Of a DNA stretch of 64,000 bases, positions 44,035 through 56,000 are shown piece after piece. The notes beneath the pieces were generated by a model. That model searched no databases. It had not been told where the DNA came from and worked only from the letters and a program-made list of their open reading frames with translations. Within the stretch, counting starts at the first letter, position 1; the number at the start of each line of letters is the position of its first letter. This stretch comes from Siderastrea siderea. Lineage: Eukaryota > Cnidaria > Anthozoa > Scleractinia > Rhizangiidae. The translations under genes were made by a program, and so were the position numbers. The stretch covers positions 35,357,186 to 35,421,185 of the forward strand of contig OZ034968.1 in NCBI GenBank assembly GCA_964030785.1. The letters are read 5' to 3'.

Positions 44035-47000
44035 CTACTCCTCTGTCGGGATATTAACATCGACTCCAAATTGTCTAGACAACTGTCGCAACTGTCTCTC
44101 ATACAACACATTTCTTTCCACAGATTTCTGGTAATTGTACTTCAAATCTTCAATCTCTTCAAAGAAGGCGGGGTCAAAGGCCTCCAGTTCCTTTCTCAGC
44201 TGAAAAGAATAAAATTAAAACATGATTTAGCTGTACAGCTTAACAGTAATTAACACTCAAAGTTTACCCAAGCCAATAAGGGTTATTGCCCCTCCTCTTC
44301 CACACATCTGCTAAACCTTCCACGCGCAAGTCTACTGAAGTTCAAATCAAGTGGAAAATTAACGCTGGAGGAAAACGAGCAGAGAGCACTGCCCAATAGC
44401 ATTTGAATGGCAACACTTGTGAGGACTCCATCCACAGACACAAAAGAAAGAGCAACCTCGAACAGCAGTACATGAAATTATTGCTTGCTGTATTTTAGTC
44501 GAAGCCTCAAAATTTAGGATTTCACCCACAGACTCAGATTGCATAGTGCAACACCTTGAAGTCCTTCTTTCTCTCTTACACAGGTACAATTTCAGCGGTA
44601 AATGAAAACACCAAACCTTCCCTTAAAATGGTCAGAAACTGTAAGGTTCAAGAGGCGGTAACTTTCACGCCAGGTGTTAATTTTTTAAAACTGCAGGAGG
44701 CTGGCGTGGTGTTTTCGGCACCTGTTGGTTCCTGTTTATTATATCTGTCCGTTCGTTCCTTGAAATTCCAGCTTTATTAAATTTTTTTTGTTCATATTTT
44801 TTTCGCATTCTGTCGTTTTACCCTCTCGATTTACATTATTTGAAACTTGCAAGGTTAACCCTTTGGTAATATCACTCTTGGTATACTTAACACATTTTTT
44901 ATTTTTTTTATTTTTTTTTTAACAACACTACAAATCATATAAAGAATACACATATGTTTGATTTACTAAAACCACACTCTTAGGATAATAATACAATTAT
45001 AAGTTTTTCATCTCTTAAAATGTCGTTTGTTAAGATTTATTCTTAAATCGCTCTCTTGTGTGTGTTGTGGGTTGATTCTGTTTTCGATCTGGTTTATTTG
45101 CTTTGTTTTTATGAATTTTGTTTCATATTATCATAATTCACGATAATAAGCGTAAAACCAAAAATTTTAAAAAATTTTAAACCATAAGATATAATCAGGT
45201 ATCCAAGCAATAAGAGAGACCGACAAAAGGGAGTGCATGAGTGAATTAAAAAACAAAACAAAACAAAACAAAAACCGTAAGGGTTCACATTTGTTTGTTA
45301 AAAAATGCAATCTTTTAAAAGAATTTGATATGCCATTTGTGACTTCAATACTCACGGAGTCAAGATAGCCTACTCTGTTAACAAAGCAACTGACATCTCA
45401 AACCGTTGACTATAAAAAAGTTTCCATAATAGTGTTTTGGTTGTTGTTAGCTTCTTGGAAAAAATGTACAGATTTTTGCGCAAATCCTAACCATTACATC
45501 TCACCGCTGTCTCCTCCGTTAATAAATCAATAAAATGGAAAGGTTGAAAAGTATCCTTGGGCGGGAATTATCTCATAGGCTTTTAGAACAGTGCTTTCGT
45601 ATTGTGCCCTCATCGATTCAGGCTGTTCAGTGCTTACACGAGAACTGTCTGACACTCTTTCAGTCGATAACAGATCATCCAACATCGAGTTGGTTTTACT
45701 TCCTCCACTTATTTTACTGGACACAACAAAGTCATCACGTCCCATGGTGGACACAGGAACGATGCCATAAGCCTTTAAAACAGCGTTTTCGTATTGTGTG
45801 CGGGAACTGTGAGAAGGTCGTTCCATCGCAGACTGACTCTTTGGTTCCTTGCTGACCGGAATGTATTTACTGCTTTCTGGGTTCCCTGTTTTCCTCTTTG
45901 ACAAGACAAAGGCGTAACGGTGCTGTCTTCCATGCCTTGCCCTCTCCATCCTTAACATTTTTGGTTTGTATCCACACGAGTAGTCGAACATTAAAATAAT
46001 TGTCCATAGAGCTGAATGACGTAAGGAAGACCTTGCTGGTATTAAATTCACACTAAGCCCTTACCCAACTGATACAACTTACGCAATCAACTCGCAGCTG
46101 TATGGGGAAGTGTTGTCTGTTTGTTTCTTAAGATAAATACGTCATCACTATCTCATCAAGTATTTTATCCAGATATAGCCCTGAAACTACGGGGGGCCCG
46201 GGTTCAAAAGTTTAAAATTGACGTAACAGAAAAATTAATCGGTCACACAAAAGATCATCTTCATTGGTAGGACTGCCAAATTTGGCCATGTAAATCCAGC
46301 AAAAAGCAGGCTTTTAAACCTCCGCAAATTAAGAGTTAAGTAGAGTGAGCAAGGGCAAACCCAATACTTTTATCATGAGATTCGGAAACCGTACCTTTAC
46401 TTGCTGTTTGTTTAATCATGCTCAAAATTGGAAATTCTTCCAAATCATAACTGATCTTTCACGAAGTGGGCTTTACTTTGCAGTCACATTAATTTGAAAC
46501 ATTGGAGATCAGCCCTTCTCAGAACTACTCCCAGGCGGACGATTACACTTATCATTCGTTGATTGACTTGTTCGTCCCTTGAATCTCAGATTTTCAATTT
46601 TTTTTTTAATTCCTTTCTTCTCAATCTGTTGTTTTTTACCGTATCGATTTTAATTCATTTGAATTGGCACTGATAGTCTTGCGATTACAATCTTTGTAGA
46701 TTATTACATACAGAACCGTTGGTTTTTCCACCAGCAAATACGTATCATCGGGACGACAGAACAGTACATACATTTTTCTAGTTACAATGACATAGATCCC
46801 TTATGAATCGACTTTCTTACCATGTAAGTAGTATAAAATATTTTCGCGTATTTATTGCGGTTTAAAATTGTTTTCGACTTGATTTATAATTTTCTTTGTT
46901 TTTATTTACTTTGAGGTTATCATAATTTATCACAATAAACATGCGACAAGGGAAAATAGAATGAAATCCAAAAATTGCAGTACAAAATGTAATTTACGAA

Positions 47001-50000
47001 CATATACGAGTAAGGCAGCGAAGTAAAAAATCAAAGAAAAGTTAAGAAAAACAGGAAGGTTGACGTTTGCTCCTTGAAAACAAAATTCAGTCCTTTGAGT
47101 CTGAGATAACGTTAACATTATTCAGTAACATCCTTGACTCTAACACCTACAGCAGGATATTTTCTGAACACTCAACAAACATCTTTAAATACTGTACATT
47201 TGTAACATTACACATTACAACAACAACAAATATATTATGACACAAAAAGACACGTCGGAGGTTATCCCTGTCGTGCATTCTTTTCTCAAAGAAAAGAACT
47301 TGAAGTTATGATAGTAGCGAAGGTTAAAAAAACTCATCTTGAAAAGTTCTTGTTGGCTTGTCACTAACGACTAGATTTTTTGACAACAGAATGTTACTGA
47401 GCAAAAGGCCACCTATTAAATCAACGGAATTGAGAGGCAGAAAAGCAGCCTTGGGCGGGAACAAATCCATAGGCTTTCAAAACAGCTTGTTCGTATTCTT
47501 TCCTTCCCCATTCAGGCTGTTCAGTGGTTGAGCGTTTAGTCGATGACAGATTATGCCATTTGTCGGCCATCGAGTTCGATTTATTTCCTACAATTTTCTT
47601 GCTGGAAAGGACAAAGTGACTACGTTCCTTTCTGGCCACAGGGACGATGCCGTAAGCTTGCAAAACATGGTTTTCAGACCAATCCTTTGCTCCCTTGTCA
47701 ATCGTTTGCTTTCTCATGTCGTTTTCACTGCTTTCTGGATAACCTGTCTTTTCCCTTGACAAGACAAAGGCGTAACGATGTTGTCCGTTGTGGCTTGCAT
47801 CCCCCATCTTTTCAAGTGTCCGAGCTTCAGACAAGTAGAATTGCCAGCTGGAAGATAGCAGTTTTCGGTTGTGTTGAGGCGATTTGTAACTTCTAGCCCA
47901 AACGAAATCAGTTTAACGGAATCGTCCGTATGCAGGTTACGCAAGCTTGTTCTTTATGCAAATCGAAATTATACCCGCGATTACGCCAAATTATGCCGAT
48001 AATTAGCTTATGCACTAAGGAAACCCTATCTCGGTATTAATTGAATACCCATCCACATGCAGGTAACCCAATTTGTTCTTCGCCGATAATAAACCAGGAT
48101 TTGCTGATGAAAGTACAAATAACACCGATGATAATACAAATTATACCTATGATTATCCAAATTAAATGTTTTTAATGTTTTCAATGAACCGGCAAGTACC
48201 CAGGAGCTAATGCAGTAAGAACACTCTTTTGGGAATGAAAATCACATTAAGTCGGCACTACGTTCCTACACCGTCGTAGTTAAATTGTAGCTGTATGGTG
48301 CGGTGTTGTTTGTTTCTTTTGCTTAAGGTCTTGTTACCTCACGACGAAGACACCGGCACGTAACAGTAAATGTGGACAGATAGAGAGGCAACCCAGTGGT
48401 TACTGTACAGTGATGTGCACTAGTATAGTGTGCACGGCATATAGGTGTCAACGAGTTTAGTGTATCGCTGTATGTTAGTTTAGTTCTGTTCGGAAGAGTT
48501 CAGATTATATTCGGAAGCGCTCGAGGTAACTTCGGTAATCTCCGGTGGTCTTCGCAATCTTTTAAAGTGCACGGGCTAACGTCACTTGCCTTCGGGTGCT
48601 CACAGGATCAAAAGTTCTTAATGATTATCGCCAACTTCTGGAAAATATATTTAGCCAAAACTATTAATGTACATTTCTTCAGGTTTGTGGTATTCGTACC
48701 GTTCTGAGAAGAAAAAAAATGTTGAAGAAAATAACTCTCACAAGATCCGCGCGTACGCAAACCGAGTGAATACCGAAAAATAAATAACACAGTTATTATA
48801 ATAAATAACAAATTTGCATTAGAATAAAAGTAATATCATGCCAAAAAATACGACCCCACTTTACTAAATGACAGAACCATAAAAAAGAAGCTGTCCTGAA
48901 CAACAGTGTTCTTTAATCTAAAAGTTGTTGTTTACAGGAGAAGAAATCCATCACAAAGTAAACTACGATCAGGCTCTACTTTCGTTTCGCTTGGTGACCA
49001 CGGGAAACACCAAACAAAATTTTAGAGGGCGCCCCACATTAGACAATAAGAAGGGAAAGCTGGAAAATTAGGCCCGATTGCAGGTTAAATGATGAAGAAT
49101 TGGTACGCCACATGGAAGAGCGTCTAAAAATTAGCATCCTTTGGCAAGAGGGTGAGCATTTGGATAAAAATTGTAATGCAGTGTTTGGAATTTTCTGTGA
49201 AGATAAAAGGTAAAAGTTTTGAACTATAACAACTAAAAGAGTGTTCACTAACTTTCTCGACTCTACCGCTCACGGAAGCCTGTGTTGTTAAAAACCAACC
49301 GATGTCTTGAAGTTTTAAATATTTTTTCTCACATTAAACATAAAATTTTACCGTGGAACTTGAGGAAAGGAACTTGAGAAAGCGGCTAACCTAGGGACAG
49401 GGGTGAAGCCAAAAACAATCACTAAAATAAAAAAATGTATTTTAGGTTGTTGTTAGCTTCCCGTTAAAAATGCACCGATTCTTTCACCAAACTCCTCCCC
49501 TTTACAGCTTGCAGCTGTCTATTTTGCTAATACATTAACGAAACGGAAATGTTCCTAAGTATCCTTGGGCAGAACAATCCCATAGGCTTTCAAAACAGTG
49601 TATTGGTATTGTAAGCGACAACTGTCTGACGCCCCCTCAATGGATAACAGATCACGCAATATTCCGGTCATCGCGTTTGTTTTACTTTCTCCATTTTTCT
49701 TACTCGATAGGACAAAGTCACAACGTTCCATTCTGGCCACAGGGACGATACCGTAAGCTTTCAGAACACAGTTTGCGTATTGTGTTCGAGAATGGTGCAA
49801 AGGTTGTTTCACCGCGGACCCATCTTTTGCTTCCTTGTTCACCGGATAGTTTTCGCTGCTTTGAGGCTTGCCAGCATTTTTCCTTGACAAGACGCAAGCG
49901 TAACGACGTTCTCTGTTATGGTTTGTACCCTGCATCTCTTGAAGCGTTCGAGGCTTTAGACAGGTAGAAATTCTACTTTGAAAATCGCAGTTTTCGATTG

Positions 50001-53000
50001 TGTCGAGACTTGCAGCATGTAACCCAGACGAAATAAGTGGACCAAATTTGTCCGCTTGGGGAGGTTTGGCAGGCAAATCGAAATTATACCAAAATTATCA
50101 AAAATAATTATTCTTTTAGTAATTCGTTTGAGAATTATCAAATTAGCCTATGACGTAAGAAAATTGTATCTGGGTATTAATTTAGACTAATCTACATGCA
50201 GGTAAGGCAATTTCTTCTTCGCCAAAAATACTGTAAGTTATATCGATGATAGTAAAAATAATACACATAATTACGTAAATTAATTGTCGACATTGTAGAG
50301 GTAATTATCCATATTAGCTAATGACGTGGAAACACCCTTTCTGGGTATTAAAATCATATCAATTCTACCATCAACCGAGGAGGTGCGTTCTGGACTTACG
50401 TAATTACCTCATAGATGAATGGCACAGTGTTGTTTGTTGTTCTAGCATAATGGCTGTTTTTACCTTATGACGTAATTAGCAGTAAATGGCGACAAAAGAG
50501 AATATGGTAGTAAGAGTGCAGTGTCCTACAGTACAGAAAAACTATAAACGAGTTTAGGGTGTCGCTGTGTTTTAGTTTGTTAATGTTCGGGAGAGTAAGG
50601 ATGAGCTTCGGATATGCTCGAGTTACCTTCGGTAACCTCTGGACGTCTTCGCACCTGCTTCGAAAATCCTACGAAGTGCTTGGGTTATCATCACCAGTCT
50701 TCGGGCGCTCAAACATCTCCGGAAGACCTTCGGCAACTTTCGCAAATTTTCGGAAAATATATTTACATACAGATATCGCTGTATATTTGTGAGCGTTTAC
50801 GGGATTTGTACTGTTCTGACAAAAAGTGTTAAAGAAAATAGCTCGCAAAAGATCCGCAGGTATAGAAAGTTAGTAAATAAGAAAAATAAATAAATAGACA
50901 AATAAATATTTTTAGTTATTTATGGAATAACTTTCTTTTTTATACCTCGCAAATTATGCTAAAAGTACGACACTTAGCAAAATACGATACTATATATGTA
51001 TATTTAGGTGTGAGACCGTGAATAGCATTAAAATTGACTAAAACCAAATCGTAGTGACCCATTTTAACACGAACCTTGGTGATTTCGTGTGACATTCGAT
51101 CTCGCTCCAACTCCACAGTTTTTAAGCGTGTTCTACAAGGAAATGAACGAACATGAATAAGTGAATTTGACAACACAAAAAAAGGGAAAAAGAGGCAAAC
51201 AAACCTGTTGTTGTTTAAAGGGTTACAAATACTATTGGTCCACCAGATAAGTAGTGGAGAGGCGGTAGCGGTTTCAGATTTTTGAGATTTTTCTTTCCTT
51301 CATCGCAGTTGTTAAAATCCTTTCGATGCTAAAAGTCACAATCCGCTGCAGGCCAGGCTGTTAGCTGTAACTCCCGGATGCACACTCCCGTTAATATTTC
51401 AAAATCTTCAAAGGGGAACTATATGTGGGCTACCATGACGTTCCCGCCGAATTATCTTTAAGTTTGTCTCAGATTGCCTATATGCCTGACTCACTGTTCA
51501 CAAGTTAGTTTCCCTCGATAATTGGCCCGTTTACGACCATATCTAGCCTACGATTGACTATCGTCCTATCCATTGGGAGAAAATCAGTACTCCTAGTCAC
51601 TTCATGCTATCGAAACCTTCACAGCGATCAAACGTAAAAAACCAACGTCATTTCCGGTCTTTCAGAGCCTTGAAGTTTGAATCAGTTCAAAACTTTACGA
51701 GCGCGAAGTTGGTTTGAAAACGACGTATAACATGTCCCGGCAAACCAAATTTCACGCCGGCAAAACTTATGCATGACAGTTACTTCATTTTCAACACATA
51801 ACGTAAAAAGCTTAAGTTTTCAGAAACGGCGTTAAGTTCTGCGGTTAAAGTGAAATGTTCGACATTCGTCTGTATTTTCCTCTGTAAAATTATGGCAGGA
51901 ACTGCCTACGCGCCGTGCGTTTGTCCGCTGTGAAGACTGGCTCACTTATGTCGCTAGATTGAACCTTGTGATCCTATCTAGAGGAAGAGTTAACTAGCTG
52001 AGCAGTGAAATGAACTGTGATAAACTTACCGAAGCTCTACGTCATCAGCAATCATTTTGTCATAATTCGTTAACTTTTCAAGAACTTCTTCATTTTCCTA
52101 AAACAAACAAAATAAGAAACAAGGAACATATACCAGGTCGTGTCATTTCTGTCAGTCTCTTCCTTATGCCATAAAAAGGCATGGAAAGGTCGTGAACTAA
52201 ATTCAAGTCGTGCCCTGAGTTCACAGTTATAATAATTTGCGACGAACGATAGAAAACCTAGTATCACTTACAGTATATGCACCAGAGATGTATCTAAACT
52301 AATGACGTATCTCACACGGTCCAACATTTGGTGAAAAACACGTCGGTTTCCAACCAATGATAATTAAAACCAAAACCTCACTTTCTGGGCATATTTTACT
52401 TCAGATTGAGTCTAACCCTGTACAAAATGCGTCTTTTGTCTTTTTATCCAGCGGTCTTAATGAACTTGAAACTGTAAACTACTGACTGAAACAGTGATCA
52501 TCTTATGAGCTTAGAAACAAGGATAGTGAAGGATAATCCGCAGAACGATCTTCTTATAACCTCAGAAAAAGGGAAATCTATGACATACCATGTCACGTGG
52601 TAAATCCCCTGCCTGACCCATTTTTCGTAGCTGTCGCACCTCATGAAGCATCTCCTCTTTCTCGGACTCAAGAGTGGCCAACCGTAATCTACATAACAAA
52701 AACACAAAAAGAAAACACTATGGGCAAGCTGGAAAGTGTGAGACAAGGAATTCAAACGCAAAATTCTCCTTCTTTCTTGTCTCTACGCATGTCAGAAGGC
52801 TGGAATGGCCACTGTAATGTGGCTTGTTCTTCAACGCTTGGCTATCACGAGTGCCAGCCAGGGTATGAGGAATGGCATGATGATCCCATGCGCCTGAAAC
52901 AACCTGCAGGTGCTCAAGGCTGTTCCCGAGAACAAACGGACTCAACATTACCCAACATCGTTGAATACAACATGCTTTACCTTGCTTGCTGAAATTCTTT

Positions 53001-56000
53001 AACCAAGTCGCTGTCGGCTTTAATATTCGTTGGAAATCTTTCCAAGATTGCAACCTGTAAATAGGACAAATTTACTTCATGACTAGCCAAAAATTAGCAA
53101 AATGGGAAAGGTTTGTGTACCAAAGAGCCCACAACAATTTTACAAAATTATCCTAAAACTTCAAAAAGATCGGGACTGCATCCACCTTCTCCTAACGGAC
53201 ACCTCTACATGGCCACATCTTTCTTTTTTGCAGACGGTTTAGATAGCCACAGCAAACTTCCCATATATTAGCAAGAAAATCAACCTCTGAGCGGTGCTAA
53301 GACCCCCGGGGAGGTGCGAATGTAGCAATTAGTTGAAAACATCCATAGACCCAACCATCCTTGCAAAAATCTCATCCATCCCTCTTGAGAAAATCCTGAT
53401 AAGTATGTTTTAAACCCCCCTTCTTTCCCCAAACAAAACAACACCAGACCCACAATAAATCTCAAGCTCCCTGTAAACCTCAGACTTCCCCCCTTCCCCT
53501 TCCCCCTTCCCCCCTCTTCCCGGTGTGATAGCGCACTATATTACATCAAGGCCGAACACCATACCTCAGAAAAATTACATTCATATAAACTCTGTATCTT
53601 TCAATACGAACAATGACCACGCGACGAAATGTAGAAGCCTGCAGTTTGTCAAATCTTATGGCGATTACCTTTTCCTCCAGCTCGTGCTGCTTCTTCATGA
53701 GTTCGGATTCTCGGTTGGCCGCAGCTTTCAGGTATGTCTTAATATCTTTTAAAAGATTCGTCTGAACGAGGTTAAAGTGAAAAATAAATAAAATATCAAT
53801 AAATATATAAATCAATCAATAAATTGCACTTGTGCGTTTTTAAACCAACGCGGGACTATGCCTTGGAACAAAAGAATTAATTCTCTGTGATTTCTCAGTT
53901 GTAAGGCGCAGTGCTGCGCCGCGAATTCCCATCTAAATTAACCACGAGCTACCCTGCTTCCGTCTGGCCTCGTAGCTTAGTCGGTAGAGCATGGGTGATC
54001 AAAATCCGAGGGTCGTGGATTCGAGTCCACCGAGGTGAATGATTTTTTCTTCCCCCGGCGAGGACCCCATTTTCTTACTGGGGCAATGCTCGCTACGAAA
54101 TTAAGTGGTTCTGATTTCTTGGTTAACTCCCAGCTAAAAGCCCATTTCCTTTTAGACTTCAATGAAAAATCAAAACAATAACCCTCGGTTTCATGACATG
54201 TCTGAGGGACAGTGCAATCACACAGAAAAAAGAATTAAGAATAAACAACGAAGCCTCACCTTTTTCTCCAATTCCACTTCTAGTTTTTGCATTTTTTCTT
54301 CGTATACTTTCGGTAAAACCACTGATTTCCATTCCTTGCTGTCAAGTCCGCCCATGTTTGAATCGGATAGTTTTTGATGCATCTTTAAAAAGAAGAGAAA
54401 AAAGTTCTGATCACTAGAATTCATCCCCGGCTGAAAGAGCAAACATTTCACCGAACGTGAAGGTGGGTAAACCGGTTTAAGGATTGGACATGGAAAGTGT
54501 TTGTTGAATCACTTAAGTTCCACATTTTCACTACAACCGTGTTAGTTAAGCTGTCTACCCTTGAAAACAATTAGTTTACTGAGTCTTGTTCACTATTCAT
54601 TATTCTCTTAAAGAAATTCGATTTTGTCCTCGTAGCCTGGTTGCCAATCAAAGGTTTAAATACCTGTTCAAGTTCTTTCACTAGTTCCTCTTTTCTTTGT
54701 TCCAGATTAGCGTTTGCCGCTTTAAGTTTTTCCACTTCGTCCATTTCCTGCCAGAAAAAAATAAATAAAATATCTAGTGGAAAGAGAAATACGAAATGTC
54801 AAATTAAATCCGTTTGCTGGTATCCAGTCTTTTCCCTTTTTTTTCGGTAATTGTCGTAGCCTAAACTGTAATAATCATTCCCCCACCCCCCACCCCCCCC
54901 ACACACACACACACACACTGCGAGGCAAGGCCTTAGGGGATCTATGAGTTTGGTTAGGCTTTCTTTCTATGCTTATTTTTTTCGGTTGCACAGGAAATGT
55001 ATCTCCCTTCATTCCCTCTCTGTTTGCATTTGGAAGACCAGAGGTTATGTCGTACGGGCGTCTGGTCGTTCTTCTTGTCCAAGTAATTCCAAGAAATTTT
55101 CAAATACACCAGCTAAAATACTACGAGTTGCAGTTTCATTGCAAATTACCTCACTGACGAATCACTTGCCCTACCAATCGCCCCAGATTAAAAGCAAACT
55201 TTTCGTTCGTAAGGGAAGTGTTTGTGCAAATAACACTTGTGAATCCGGTATTTTTTAGGAATTAACGTGAACGACTTGCTGAGGACCGAAGGAGGGGGAT
55301 TTAAGTCTAATCAAATTCCCTAGTGCTCTTTTAGTGCCACTGGGAATTCTTGTGCTACACCTGCCTGTTAAAGAGCACCAGTCCATACCTTTTTTAAATC
55401 TTTCCGTAGTTTCTCGTTCTCAGTCATCAGTTTGGCTGTATTCGCCTGACCGCTCACTCCGCGCGAGGACTGGGATCCAGTCTTATCACTGACCTTTGCC
55501 TTTTCTAACTCGTGCTGGTTTGACAAAAGAAAAACAACAAGTGATTTTCATTTGTAACGAAAAGCTGGTTGAATTCACTTACGATTTCTATGAAGGACTT
55601 GCAGTAAGGCCAAAATAGAAACAAACAGAAACGAAGAAAAAACAGCAAAAAACAGAGGGGAGGGGGTGACATTAAAAAAACTACTTTGGTGAGGTCAATT
55701 CTAAACGACAACATACTAAACCGCAAAAATAGAGAGCCGTGTTAGGTCTGTCAACATTTTCAACCCTACAAAGTTCAAGGATTCTTTTCCTTCTGTTTGG
55801 CTTAATCAAACCTAAATAGAAGAAGAGTTTAATTTTTTAAGCCCCGACAAATTTATTCAAATTCTCCTTACTGGTCTCCATACATATTACTGACCACTAA
55901 TTTTGAGAGACCTTGTTCAAACATCAAGACAATTCATCTCTGGTGATCATCTCCTAAATTCTCATGACCTGTATGTGTTATAGTGCACAGATATGACGAG

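Larger units (their letters stand above)
45527..50900 (-). repeat. Three tandem 2.1-kb paralogous units in the last intron (copy 2)
   Basis: Counterpart of 14858-20300, holding ORFs A2, B2 and C2. The upstream landmark containing GTGTTGT recurs near 46107, 48303 and 50427. It lies inside the intron between CEP290 exons 51075-51132 and 44035-44199 and explains most of that intron's unusual length. Confidence 0.7.
42205..52956. repeat. Segmental duplication copy 2 (inside the intact CEP290 gene)
   Basis: This is the partner of 7395-22233, with the same orientation and gene order. It is continuous with the upstream CEP290 exons and is therefore taken as the ancestral position. It lacks the seven insertions of copy 1 and carries one of its own at 43369-43902. 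Copies 1 and 2 are separated by about 20 kb that contains the HEPN/TRIM-NHL gene and several transposons. Confidence 0.9.

Noticed and set aside
45527..50076. ORFs A, B and C as additional CEP290 exons
   Set aside because: The flanking CEP290 exons join directly in phase and match the known protein continuously (EITK-LRKELEAFDP), and the ORFs end in stop codons. They are better read as nested units.
53968..54040. Possible tRNA gene
   Set aside because: A- and B-box-like text is present, but the T-arm lacks a base, the acceptor stem is incomplete, and a SINE-type body follows.
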